Positions 37,542-46,378 of a stretch of 64,000 nucleotides of DNA are shown piece by piece. Under the pieces are notes generated by a model. That model saw nothing but the letters and a program-made list of their open reading frames with translations. It was not told the DNA's origin and did no database searches. Both the position numbers and the translations under genes were made by a program. Where the stretch lies: assembly GCA_023391095.1 (NCBI GenBank), contig JAEWBN010000016.1, forward strand, positions 1-64,000, given 5' to 3'. How positions within the stretch are numbered: the first letter of the stretch is position 1; each line of letters starts with the position of its first letter. This DNA comes from Pseudomonadota bacterium (GTDB lineage: Bacteria; Pseudomonadota; Alphaproteobacteria; Rhizobiales; Devosiaceae).

Positions 37542-38558
37542 CTAGACCAAACCCTCTTCGACAAGGCTCCTGGCGGTGGCCAGGATCGCCTCGTCGGCCG
37601 GGATCAGGGCGCGCCCGAGCAGGGCAATTGCGGGGCTCGAATCGAGCGGCTTGGCATAGCCCAGCTCGCCCAGATTGCTGCGCACATCGGCGTCGAAGAG
37701 GCCATAAAGGCGCACGGCCCAGTCGGGGAGGCCGAAGCGCGGGATGCGGTGATCGGGATAGTGCGGGCGCAGGATGCGTGCCGCGTCGCCAAAAAACAGC
37801 ACTCCGGCTCCCATGGGAAAGCGCCGGCCGCCGGCTTCCGGCGTCGTCATGGCCCGCAGGTGCGCTTCGGCCACATCCCGCACATCGATGGCGGTGATGG
37901 GTATGCGCGGCGCGGCCGGCACCGAGCCATCAAGGAGGCGCTTGACCAGCATGGCCGAGGTGCCCGGGTCCTTGTCCAGCAGGGGGCCAAAAATGGCGCC
38001 GGGATTGATCGTCGCCAGATCATCGTGCCGCCCCGCCGCGTCCATGATCTCCCAGGCCCGCCGCTCCGCCCGGGTCTTGGATTCGATATAGGCATTGATC
38101 GGGTTGCCATCGAGCCGGGTCCAGTCCGCGGCGGTAAAGAGCGGGTCGGCCTTTTTGTCATGCCCATAGGCGATGGCCGCCATGGACGAGGTCAGCACCA
38201 CCCGCTCGACCCCCGCGCGCAGGGCTGCCCGGAGCGCCCGCTCCGTGCCCTCGACGGCCGGCCGGATGAGGTCGTTGCGATCCCTGGGCATGGAAAGCAC
38301 AAAGGGCGAGGCAGTGTGCTGGAGATAGCGCACATCGGCCATCGCGGCGTCCCAGCCATCGTCGCTGAGCAAATCGAGGGCCACGAATTCGAGCCGCGAG
38401 ACATCGGCTCCGGCCCGGGCCAGGGTGTCGCGCACCGCCCCAGACTTATCGAGGCTGCGCACGCTGCCCCGCACCACGAAACCGGCCTCCAGCAGCGTCA
38501 GGGCCACATGGCCTCCGAGGAAGCCCGATACTCCAGTGAGCAGGACGCGATCGGCCAT
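37542..38558 (-). CDS. NAD(P)-dependent epimerase/reductase (extended SDR, dihydroflavonol reductase-like)
   Basis: A 338-residue Rossmann protein. The nucleotide site is LLTGVSGFLGGHVALTLLEAG (TGxxGxxG), the active site has VVLTSSMAAIAYG followed by YIESK (YxxxK). This matches the dihydroflavonol-4-reductase/cinnamoyl-CoA reductase-like branch, whose bacterial members reduce aldehydes or ketones. The start at 38558 is chosen for MADRVLLTGVSG; the 14-residue upstream extension has no homology. It stands alone beside tRNA-Ala. Confidence 0.9.
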   Translation of the reverse strand: MADRVLLTGVSGFLGGHVALTLLEAGFVVRGSVRSLDKSGAVRDTLARAGADVSRLEFVALDLLSDDGWDAAMADVRYLQHTASPFVLSMPRDRNDLIRPAVEGTERALRAALRAGVERVVLTSSMAAIAYGHDKKADPLFTAADWTRLDGNPINAYIESKTRAERRAWEIMDAAGRHDDLATINPGAIFGPLLDKDPGTSAMLVKRLLDGSVPAAPRIPITAIDVRDVAEAHLRAMTTPEAGGRRFPMGAGVLFFGDAARILRPHYPDHRIPRFGLPDWAVRLYGLFDADVRSNLGELGYAKPLDSSPAIALLGRALIPADEAILATARSLVEEGLV

Positions 38559-38741
38559 GATTTTTCTCCGTTGGGACTGCTTCGATATAGGTACGCGCAC
38601 CCGCTTGTGGAGGACCAGTGCTCACGCAGAAATCATCGGGCCGAGATTAACCCTCCCCCATTCTGCCCATATCTTGCCGGTTTAGCCGTGTTAGCCTGCG
38701 GTTAAGGCCCAAGCCGGGCCGCAATCACACCGGGGCCATTG

Positions 38742-40118
38742 ATGCAGCTCAAGCCGAACGCCTTCCGCCTGCACGAAACCGTGCGCTCCGTTGAAACCAT
38801 GAGCCGGTTTGCGCTGGCGGTGCTGGCGCTGGCCTCCGGTGTCTATACCTATCTGGGCGTGCGCGGCCTCCTCGATGGCTCGGCCACCTTCGTTTTCTTT
38901 GCCGCCATCGTCTATTCTGTAGCCGTCTCGGTCGCCATCTACGCCTTCTGGATTTACATGATGCGCTTTATCCCGCAGGTGGTCAGCGGGGTGCAGCGGA
39001 TCGGCCTTTTCGTCACCATGGCCATCGGCTGCTGCATGATCATTGCCATGTCGTCCTGGCTCAATGCGGCGGCGCTGGCCGGCTCGGCGGCGCTGGAACA
39101 GCACATGGCGGTGACCCTGCAGGGCTATGCCGAGGATCTCGACAATGCCCATGCCAAGGCGCTGGCAACGCAGAGCCTGCTCCCCGATGTCGAGCGCGCC
39201 GCCCAGCGCTTTGCCGCACTGGCTCAGGACGAGCGCGACAGCGGTGCGCTCACCGGCACCACGGGTGCGGGCAGCGTGGTGCAGCTCCTCAGCCAGATGA
39301 GCACGCAGATGAACCAGCTCTCGGCCACCATAACCGGCTCGCGCGAAGAGGTGGCGGGCCTCTTTGAACAGGGTTCGACCCGCCTTGCCGCCATGCGCGA
39401 ACTGGTCTCCACCCCCGGGGCCATCGAGCCGCGTTCGGATCAGTTCCAGGCCGAGGCGGTACAGCTTTCCGCCATTATTGCCGCCTTGCAGCAGACCGAT
39501 GTCGCTGCCTCCGTCAAGCGCGCCGCGACCGATCTTTCGGCCGGCTTTATTGCGCCGGTCGCCAATGGCCAGTCGGCCGATCTTGCCAACCGGCAGGACG
39601 CGGTCATGGAAACGGTGCGCGCCTCAGTGGCGGCACAATCGGCGGCGCTGTCGGCAGCAGCAGACGAAATCCTCGCCCAGCCCAGCGTAGAACAGCGGCG
39701 TTTCGTGCCGCTCTCCAATGCTGAAGCCGTCATTCGCTACTGGCAGGACTTCATCCCCTCTTGGGCCGGCGCGATTTCCATTGACCTCTTGCCGGTGGTC
39801 CTGGTGCTGACCCTGATGGTGGTCAACGACGCCATGCGGCGCGAGGCCGAGACCCTCGAGGAAGCCGAAAGCATCACGGCCGCCGAAATGCTGCGCGCCA
39901 TGGCGCTGTATCGGCGGATGGAAGCCGAGGGGGCCTCGGAAGCAGCTGCAGCACTGGCACCATACCTGCCCAGAGAGGAAGCAAGCCCGTCCGCGCTCCA
40001 GCCGGAAGCCCGTCCGGCAGCGGAGACAGAAGCGGCCCAGCCTCCCGTTGACGACGGCACGGTCACGCCCATCGAGGCGGCCACCCGCAAGCGCGGCGAG
40101 GGGCCGCGCCCGGCATGA
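38742..40118 (+). CDS. membrane protein of unknown function with large extracytoplasmic helical domain
   Basis: A 458-residue protein I do not recognise. Three membrane helices are near residues 21-39, 47-70 and 82-105. Then about 230 residues of Ala/Gln/Ser-rich helical, partly coiled-coil text lie outside the membrane (SQMSTQMNQLSATITGSREE). One more helix is near residues 347-366 (IDLLPVVLVLTLMVV), followed by a 90-residue acidic, Pro-rich tail inside the cell. The stop overlaps the next gene as ATGA, so it is made with the ClpP-like protein. The ATG at 38742 is preferred to the TTG just before it. Confidence 0.72.
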   Translation: MQLKPNAFRLHETVRSVETMSRFALAVLALASGVYTYLGVRGLLDGSATFVFFAAIVYSVAVSVAIYAFWIYMMRFIPQVVSGVQRIGLFVTMAIGCCMIIAMSSWLNAAALAGSAALEQHMAVTLQGYAEDLDNAHAKALATQSLLPDVERAAQRFAALAQDERDSGALTGTTGAGSVVQLLSQMSTQMNQLSATITGSREEVAGLFEQGSTRLAAMRELVSTPGAIEPRSDQFQAEAVQLSAIIAALQQTDVAASVKRAATDLSAGFIAPVANGQSADLANRQDAVMETVRASVAAQSAALSAAADEILAQPSVEQRRFVPLSNAEAVIRYWQDFIPSWAGAISIDLLPVVLVLTLMVVNDAMRREAETLEEAESITAAEMLRAMALYRRMEAEGASEAAAALAPYLPREEASPSALQPEARPAAETEAAQPPVDDGTVTPIEAATRKRGEGPRPA

Positions 40119-40918
40119 AGACTGAGGCCAATGCCCGCGAAAGGGATGCCGGCGGCCTTGTCGCGCGGCTTGCCCGCATTGAGGACGGCTCGGTCCTGCG
40201 CGTCGCCTTTTATGCGCTGCTGGCCGGTACGGTCGGCATTCTCTATGTCGATTTCCGCGACATGGAGGCCAGCGCACCCGCTTCGCTTCTCGAAGCGCCC
40301 CAGCCCATCCTGCCTCCGGCAACGACGCCGGATGGCGACGGGCGGCCGCGCCCCAATGTGACGACCAGCCCCGAAGTGCTGGAATCCCCGCTCGAGATCG
40401 TTCTCCAGGGTGGCGGCGTGCTCAGCCTTACCGGCACTATCGACCCGGGCGCCGCCGAGCGATTTGCCGCCGAGATCGCGGCCCGCGGCGAATATGTCGA
40501 AACGATCGTGCTCGATTCTCCCGGCGGGTCGGTAGACGACGCCCTGGCCATGGGCCGGCTGATCCATGAAAAGGGGCTGAAAACCAGCGTGCCCTCGGGG
40601 CATCTGTGTGCCTCGTCCTGTCCGCTGGTCTTTGCTTCCGGCGCCGAACGGCTCGCCGGGCCTGACGCGGCCATCGGCGTTCACCAGATTTATGCGGCGG
40701 CCCTTTCGGCAGACAATGTGGATGCGCTACGCGTTGCAGGCGTCGCCATGGCCGACGCCCAGTCCATCACCGCCGAAATCACCCGCCACTTGAGCGAAAC
40801 CGGCGTCGATCCCGCCCTCTGGCTGCATGCGCTCGAAACGCCGCCCGATCGGCTGTATTACTTTTCGGCCGAAGAAATGGATGCTCTCAAGCTTGTGACA
40901 GACTGGCTCGAAAATTGA
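40115..40918 (+). CDS. membrane-anchored ClpP-like periplasmic serine protease (COG3904 type)
   Basis: A 267-residue protein with one N-terminal membrane helix (about residues 27-46), a 40-residue linker and a ClpP/crotonase-fold domain. Motifs are VLDSPGGSVDDALAMGRLI (DSPGG at 134-138), the candidate catalytic serine in CASSCPLVFASG (Ser167 or Ser168) and GVHQIYA with His190. The N-terminus is Arg-rich on the cytoplasmic side, so the domain is in the periplasm. It forms an operon with the preceding membrane protein. The substrate is unknown; a regulated membrane proteolysis role is an inference. Confidence 0.8.
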   Translation: MKTEANARERDAGGLVARLARIEDGSVLRVAFYALLAGTVGILYVDFRDMEASAPASLLEAPQPILPPATTPDGDGRPRPNVTTSPEVLESPLEIVLQGGGVLSLTGTIDPGAAERFAAEIAARGEYVETIVLDSPGGSVDDALAMGRLIHEKGLKTSVPSGHLCASSCPLVFASGAERLAGPDAAIGVHQIYAAALSADNVDALRVAGVAMADAQSITAEITRHLSETGVDPALWLHALETPPDRLYYFSAEEMDALKLVTDWLEN

Positions 40919-40982
40919 CCGCCTTCCCGCGGAACCGAAAGACAGCTTAGCCGTTGGCGCGGCATAAAGGGAGGTTAACAAA

Positions 40983-41261
40983 ATGCCACAGGCACATATG
41001 CTTACCCGTCACCGGGACATCCAGAATTGGGTGGCCGATCATCGCGGCACGCCGGCCATCGCTCGCATTCGCGACGGCATGGGCCGGGAAAAGGCCCAGC
41101 TCAAGCTGCATTTCGATCGTCGGCGGGACACCGAATTCGATTGCGGCATGAGCCCTTGTTCCTGGACGGCCTGGCTGGCCGAACTGGATCGCCAGCAGCT
41201 GGCACTCATGGTTGAGCCGAGCGGCCGGTTCGAGCTTGTACCGCGCTCGCAGATGAACTGA
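40983..41261 (+). CDS. small hypothetical protein
   Basis: A 92-residue soluble protein with no recognised domain. It opens with LTRHRDIQNWVADHRGTPAI, and has basic helices (RIRDGMGREKAQLKL) and two cysteines in FDCGMSPCSW near the middle. The last third reads as one amphipathic helix plus strands. A good GGGAGG site lies 8 bases before the ATG, which supports a real gene. It ends 2 bases before the stop of the convergent diguanylate cyclase. Confidence 0.65.
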   Translation: MPQAHMLTRHRDIQNWVADHRGTPAIARIRDGMGREKAQLKLHFDRRRDTEFDCGMSPCSWTAWLAELDRQQLALMVEPSGRFELVPRSQMN

Positions 41262-41263
41262 GC

Positions 41264-42481
41264 TTACCTCTCGAGAGCGACGGCACCGCTGGTGCCGTCG
41301 GTCAGGTCTTCCGTCCGGGCAAAGATTTCCGGCACGGCGACGCTTACCCTGTCCCGACCGCCGGTCTTGGCGCCATAAAGCGCGGCGTCGGCGCGGCGGA
41401 GCAGATCGGATAAACTGTCTTCAGGCGCCAGTTGCGCGATGCCGAACGAGGCTGTGACCGGCCTTTTGATCCCCAGATCGCCGAAATCGGTCAGCCGCAG
41501 TCCGTTGCGGATAGCCTCGGCATAGAGCCGCCCGGCTGCAAGATTGGCGCCCGAGACCAGCACCGCAAATTCCTCGCCACCCAGGCGGCCGTTGACGATG
41601 GCGCCCCCACCGTTGTCCGAGAGCAGGCGGGCAAAGCGCGAGATCACCGCGTCGCCCGCGGCATGCCCATGGGTGTCATTGATCTGCTTGAAATGGTCGA
41701 GGTCGGCGGCAATCATGACCATGGGGAGCGCGCCGCGCCGCGCTGCATCGAGTGCCTTCTGTCCCCGATCCTCGAAACCGCGTCGATTGAGCAGGCCAGA
41801 CAAGGTGTCGGTTTCCGAGCGCGCTGCCATGTCGGCCACCGTGTCACGCAGGATGACGAGCAGCAACAGCAGCCCATTGGTGATCAGCATGACCGCACCA
41901 AGGGTCTGTGAATAGGCCGCGTAGGTCGAAACCAGATAATCCTGCGGGGATGCGCCCGAGCCAAACACAGCCGCCAGAACGGGTTTAGCCGGAAAATGCA
42001 GCGTGGCCAGCACGAACAGCACCAGAAGTGCTGCATCCAGCCGCCGCCAGCGCGGGTTCCGGAGCAGAACCATGATGGCAACGATCTGCACCAGGGAATA
42101 GGGCAGCTGGTAAAGGAGGCCTCGCACCATGCTTTCCCGCGGCATGTCGAGGATGAAGAGATTGACCAGCAGTGACCCCGCCATGACTGCACCCAGCAGT
42201 CGCCAGGGCCGGGCAATGCGATAGTGGTAGGCCAGCCCGATCACGCAGCCGGCCATGGACATGAGGAACGCCGCGAAAATGCCGAAGCTAAAGAGGCGAT
42301 GGTCGAGCTGGTAGGGCAGGCCGAATTCGAGGCCGGCAGTGACAATGCCCATGGCATAGGCGGCCGCAAGCCAGCGCGCGGCGACCGAAGATCGCTCGTA
42401 GGCCGCCACGACGCCGAAGGACGTCGCGAAGATGATGGCGACGAAAAGATTGATCGCCAGGACGAATGCGGCGGCGCTCAT
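41264..42481 (-). CDS. membrane diguanylate cyclase (GGDEF)
   Basis: Makes cyclic di-GMP. The 405-residue protein has about seven membrane helices over residues 1-215 (a membrane sensor, no periplasmic domain of note), then a GGDEF domain from about 223. DTLSGLLNRRGFE, AADLDHFKQINDTHGHAAGD and the active loop GGEEF at 301-305 are intact. The inhibitory I-site RxxD, expected five residues ahead of the loop, is missing (the text is GGGAIVNGRLGGEEF), so product feedback may be absent. No EAL domain. Confidence 0.94.
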   Translation of the reverse strand: MSAAAFVLAINLFVAIIFATSFGVVAAYERSSVAARWLAAAYAMGIVTAGLEFGLPYQLDHRLFSFGIFAAFLMSMAGCVIGLAYHYRIARPWRLLGAVMAGSLLVNLFILDMPRESMVRGLLYQLPYSLVQIVAIMVLLRNPRWRRLDAALLVLFVLATLHFPAKPVLAAVFGSGASPQDYLVSTYAAYSQTLGAVMLITNGLLLLLVILRDTVADMAARSETDTLSGLLNRRGFEDRGQKALDAARRGALPMVMIAADLDHFKQINDTHGHAAGDAVISRFARLLSDNGGGAIVNGRLGGEEFAVLVSGANLAAGRLYAEAIRNGLRLTDFGDLGIKRPVTASFGIAQLAPEDSLSDLLRRADAALYGAKTGGRDRVSVAVPEIFARTEDLTDGTSGAVALER

Positions 42482-42589
42482 AACGGGGGAGCCTCGTGCG
42501 GATTGAGCGCCGAGGCTAGCCCTGCGGGCTGAAACGAGACGTTAAAATGCTGGTGGCCAACGCATTATTTGTCGGCCAGCCCCCCCAAC

Positions 42590-43600
42590 TCAGCCGCGCG
42601 GCGCGACGCCCAGCGCCTCGGCCAGAAGCGCATAGGAGCGGCGGCGCAGGTCGTAGGAGTGGATGGTTGTCGTGATCATCACTTCGTCGGCACCGGCTTC
42701 ACGGGCCTTCTGGGTAATGGTCTCGGCCATGCGTTCGGGGCTTCCGACCAGCCAGAGGCTGGACTGATGCTCGATCACCTGCCGCTGCTGGGGGGTCAGC
42801 ACATGCTCCCTGGCCTTTTCGGGCGATGTCAGCTGGCGCTGTTCGCCGGTCACGAAGCGGGCCCAGTTCACCGCCTGGGAAATGCCCAGGAACTCGGCTT
42901 CCTCGTCCGTGGGGGCACAGATCACCGACAGACAAAGAATGGTGCGCGGCTCGGGGAAGTGCTCGGACGGTTCGAACGCCTGCCGATAGGCCGCAAAAGC
43001 CGGCGCGGCCGGGGTATGGCTGAAATGGGCGGCAAAGGCATAGCCAAAGCCGATCTGCCCGGCCGCCTGGGCGCTGGCCCCGGACGACCCGAGCAGCCAT
43101 TTGGGCGGCAGCCGAATACCGCCGGGGGAAACCGGCACGCGCGAGAACGGATGGTCGGGCGGAAAATTGTCCTCGTCGAAGGCCATGAGTTCGGCGAGGT
43201 AACTGGAAAATTCCTCGCCCCCGCCGCTGCGCAGGGCCCGCATGGCATAGCCGTCGCCCCCCGGCGCCCGTCCCAGACCCAGGTCGATGCGCCCCGGATG
43301 CAGCGCTTCAAGCGTCCGGTACGCCTCGGCAATCCGCAATGGCGCATGGTTGAGCAGCATGACGCCGCCCGAGCCGACGCGAATGTCCCTGGTGGCGGCA
43401 GCGGCGCTGCCGATCAGGATTTCGGGCACCGAAGAGGCGATGGACGGCATGCCGTGATGCTCGGCATACCAGAGCCTTGTATAGCCCAGCCGGTCGGCTT
43501 CCTGCGCCAGACGCACGGTTTCGGCCATGGCCTGAGGCGTGGACGAGCCCTCGGCAATCGGCGCGAGATCCTGGAGCGAGAGGGCAAAGGGGGCGGACAT
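42590..43600 (-). CDS. LLM class flavin-dependent oxidoreductase
   Basis: A 336-residue luciferase-like monooxygenase. It opens LSLQDLAPIAEGSS, has LGYTRLWYAEHHGMPSIAS with the conserved His pair, VGSGGVMLLNHAPLRIAEAY, and RIDLGLGRAPGGDG. These features match the MsnO8-type subgroup, which acts on flavin and an unknown substrate. The chemistry, such as baeyer-villiger or desulfonation, cannot be assigned. It lies between the diguanylate cyclase and the PagL-like gene, and is divergent from the latter. Confidence 0.92.
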   Translation of the reverse strand: MSAPFALSLQDLAPIAEGSSTPQAMAETVRLAQEADRLGYTRLWYAEHHGMPSIASSVPEILIGSAAAATRDIRVGSGGVMLLNHAPLRIAEAYRTLEALHPGRIDLGLGRAPGGDGYAMRALRSGGGEEFSSYLAELMAFDEDNFPPDHPFSRVPVSPGGIRLPPKWLLGSSGASAQAAGQIGFGYAFAAHFSHTPAAPAFAAYRQAFEPSEHFPEPRTILCLSVICAPTDEEAEFLGISQAVNWARFVTGEQRQLTSPEKAREHVLTPQQRQVIEHQSSLWLVGSPERMAETITQKAREAGADEVMITTTIHSYDLRRRSYALLAEALGVAPRG

Positions 43601-43796
43601 GGCAAGGCTTTCGGATGAAATATCTTTATCGGTAGATCAGGATGAAGCGGCCAAAGGTCAAGGGCTGGGGCCAATATTTCGGTCCCATACCCCGATGCAC
43701 CCCCGCAACAAGGCGCGCCGAAAAGCCCGTCCGCGCGCGCCCGGAATTGACTTCCCCCAGGCTTGGCGTGCTTTATGGCGCGGTCAAGCCTTGGCT

Positions 43797-44393
43797 ATGG
43801 GTGTGGTTGTGTTGCGTTTTCTGGTTCTGCCCCTTCTTCTTGCGGCAAGCATTGCTCCGGTGCAGGCGCAGAACCTGCTCGATCCCCATCCGCTGGCCGG
43901 GGTCGTCGATGAATTGCGCATCGGCCTCAGCGCCCATGACGTGCACCATGCGGCCCTGCCGTTCCTCGTCAATGAATGGCGGCTCGACCAGATCGAGGAC
44001 ATCACCTTCGATGTCCTGTTCACTTCGCCCGACCTCGACGCCTTCCGCTGGATCGGTTCGCCCCGGCCGGAAATCGGCGCGACGATCAATCTCGACGGGC
44101 AGGACAGCATTGCCCATGCGGGCCTCACCTGGCAGCTGCCGGTCTTTGACACCCCGCTCTATCTCGAAGGCACATTCGGCGCCGCCATCCACGATGGCTA
44201 TCTGACCGGCGCGCCGGCCGGCCGCAAGAATTTCGGCTGCCGGGTCAATTTCTACGAGCGCTTCGGCGTCGGCATGAACCTCTCCGACAATGCCACCGCC
44301 ACGCTGACCTACGAGCACACCTCCAACAATGGCTGGTGCAGCGCCAATGACGGGCTGTCCAATTTCGGCCTGCGGTTGGGCTGGAAGTTCTGA
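43797..44393 (+). CDS. PagL-like lipid A 3-O-deacylase (acyloxyacyl hydrolase)
   Basis: A 198-residue outer-membrane beta-barrel candidate. The signal peptide ends near SIAPVQAQ (residue 25). The C-terminal strand YEHTSNNGWCSANDGLSN shows the PagL HxSN pair, His and Ser being the catalytic residues, and the protein ends LRLGWKF with a terminal Phe as in outer-membrane proteins. Two cysteines are late in the protein (NFGCRV and GWCSA). It is followed 99 bases later by a frameshifted relative. Trimming of lipid A acyl chains is the family role; the third catalytic acid is not obvious here. Confidence 0.82.
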   Translation: MGVVVLRFLVLPLLLAASIAPVQAQNLLDPHPLAGVVDELRIGLSAHDVHHAALPFLVNEWRLDQIEDITFDVLFTSPDLDAFRWIGSPRPEIGATINLDGQDSIAHAGLTWQLPVFDTPLYLEGTFGAAIHDGYLTGAPAGRKNFGCRVNFYERFGVGMNLSDNATATLTYEHTSNNGWCSANDGLSNFGLRLGWKF

Positions 44394-44492
44394 CGGCCCC
44401 GTAGCGTTAACGGCCGATTAAAGACAATTTTCATCAAAACTTGCGGGCTCGCCCATGCGGGTGCCCAATGGCCGTCCACGAAAGGACCGACC

Positions 44493-45045
44493 ATGCCCCG
44501 CCTTCTGGCCCTTCTTGCCGTCCTCCTCGCCGGGCTTCTGCCAACGCCGGCACAGGCGCAGCTTCTGCCTTTTGAGGTGCGCGGCGGCGTCGGCATGTCC
44601 GGCGTCACCGATCCGGGCGTTGACCTTTTCGATCCGGCGCGGCTGCGTGAAGCCAATTGTCGAGCTGCTCTACTCCATCCCCGATCTCAATGCCTGGGTG
44701 CTGCTGGGCGAGTTGCGGCCGCATCTGGGTGCCACTGTCAGCTTCGCCGGTCAGGAGCATCTGGTCTATGGCGGGCTGAGCTGGACCTTTCGTGCGCCGC
44801 TCCTGCCGGTCTTTGCGGAAGCGAGCCTTGGCGGCGCCTGGCAGGGCGGAGCAACGGACCCCGCTAGCGCGCCGCCGCGCTTTGGCTGCGCGGCCTTGGG
44901 TCGGGCTGCGGGCAGCGTCGGTCTTGATATCCTGCCCGGCGCCTCGCTAATCGGCACCGTGTCCCATGTCACCGATTTCGGCCTCTGCGGTACGCCCAAT
45001 GACGGGCGCACCGACGCTATGCTGCGGATCGGGATCCGCTTCTAG
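44493..45045 (+). pseudogene. PagL-like paralog broken by a single-base frameshift
   Basis: The signal peptide (RLLALLAVLLAGLLPTPAQA) and 53 residues are in one frame, ending LFDPARLREAN. After an extra T at 44657-44658 the match to the neighbouring PagL-like gene goes on in another frame: VELLYSIPDLNAWVLLGEL, RPHLGATVSFAGQEHLVYGG. It aligns position for position with DITFDVLFTSPDLDAFRW and RPEIGATINLDGQ of that gene. The catalytic HxSN is HVTD here, so it may have been a non-enzyme even when intact. Whether the frameshift is real or a sequencing error is open. An AAGGA ribosome site is intact. Confidence 0.8.
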
Positions 45046-46232
45046 GCGGCCTGTCCCGCGGCAAAACCCGAGGCCCACGCCCACTGGAAGTTGTAGCCGC
45101 CCAGCCAGCCGGTGACGTCGACCGCTTCGCCCACAAAGAACAGGCCCGGCACCTCGCGCGCCATCATGGTCTTGGCGTCGAGCTCACGGGTGTCGATGCC
45201 ACCCAGCGTCACCTCGGCGGTGCGATAGCCTTCCGAGCCCACCGGCTTGAGGCTCCAGCGCGAAACATGCTCGGCCGCGGCCATGAGTTTCTTGTCGGAA
45301 AAGTCCCCGATCATGCCGGGCATGTCGATCATTTCGCCGACGAGCTGCGCCAGCCGCTTAGGAAGGCGCTCGCCCAGCACGGTCTGGATATGGACCTTGG
45401 GGCTGGTTTTGCGCGCCGCCTGCAGCAGGGCGAGCGCGTCCTCGCCGGGCAGCAGGTCCACCGCAATGGCGTCGCCCTCCCGCCAATAGGAGGAAATCTG
45501 CAGGATGGCCGGGCCGGAGAGACCGCGATGGGTAAAGAGCAGCGCTTCCTCGAAGCGCGTCTTGCCATGGCTGACCACGGCATTGGTCGAGACGCCCGCC
45601 AGTGGTTTGAGTTTTTCCAGCGCGCCCGGTTCAAAGGTCAGCGGCACCAGGGCCGGCCGCGTCTCGGTGACCGCCAGGCCAAACTGGCGGGCAATGTCGT
45701 AGGCAAATCCCGTCGCGCCCATCTTGGGAATGGATTTGCCGCCCGTGGCCACGACAAGGCTGGTTGCCGTGACGCGACCGTCCCCGATCATCACGTCAAA
45801 GCCGCCATCGATCCTTTCAACGCTGCCCACCGCGCGACCGGTCCAGATGGCGGCGCCGGCCTGGCGCAGTTCATTGGTCAGCATGGCCACGATCTGGGTG
45901 GCCGGTCCGTCGCAGAAAAGCTGGCCCAGGGTTTTCTCGTGAAAGGCGATGCCGTGCTTTTTCACCTTTTCGATGAACATGTCGGGCGTGTAGCGCGACA
46001 GGGCCGAGAGGGCGAAGCGCGGGTTCTGGCTCAGAAAGCGTTCCCGCCCCGCCGTATGGGTGGCGTTGACATTGGTAAAGTTGCAGCGCCCGCCGCCCGA
46101 AATGCGGATTTTCTCGCCCGGATCGCGCGCATGGTCGACCACCAGCACCTTGCGGCCGCGCCTGGCCGCTTCGATCCCGGCCATCATGCCCGCCGCCCCG
46201 GCGCCGAGGATGATTACGTCATAGTCAGCCAT
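45042..46232 (-). CDS. BaiN/RdsA-like NAD(P)/FAD-dependent oxidoreductase (HI0933 family)
   Basis: A 396-residue flavoprotein. The N-terminal FAD site is VIILGAGAAGMMAGIEAARRG, followed by EKIRISGGGRCNFTN, the hallmark of the HI0933 family. LVVATGGKSIPKMGATG and the closing FVGEAVDVTGWLGGYNFQWA are also typical. Family members reduce bile acids in some gut bacteria, but most are unassigned. The start at 46232 is where the FAD homology begins; the 18-residue upstream extension is unlikely. Its stop overlaps the PagL-like pseudogene through CTAG. Confidence 0.92.
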   Translation of the reverse strand: MADYDVIILGAGAAGMMAGIEAARRGRKVLVVDHARDPGEKIRISGGGRCNFTNVNATHTAGRERFLSQNPRFALSALSRYTPDMFIEKVKKHGIAFHEKTLGQLFCDGPATQIVAMLTNELRQAGAAIWTGRAVGSVERIDGGFDVMIGDGRVTATSLVVATGGKSIPKMGATGFAYDIARQFGLAVTETRPALVPLTFEPGALEKLKPLAGVSTNAVVSHGKTRFEEALLFTHRGLSGPAILQISSYWREGDAIAVDLLPGEDALALLQAARKTSPKVHIQTVLGERLPKRLAQLVGEMIDMPGMIGDFSDKKLMAAAEHVSRWSLKPVGSEGYRTAEVTLGGIDTRELDAKTMMAREVPGLFFVGEAVDVTGWLGGYNFQWAWASGFAAGQAA

Positions 46233-46378
46233 GTCGGTCCTTTCGCTCCGGCGCCGCGCCGGATGGGATTGCGGTATGCGCCGCAACCGGCGCCCGGATC
46301 AAGCCCGCGCGGGCAGGGCGGGCCAAAAAGCAAACGGCGGGATTGCTCCCGCCGTCGAAACGCTGGTCAGTCAAAAGC

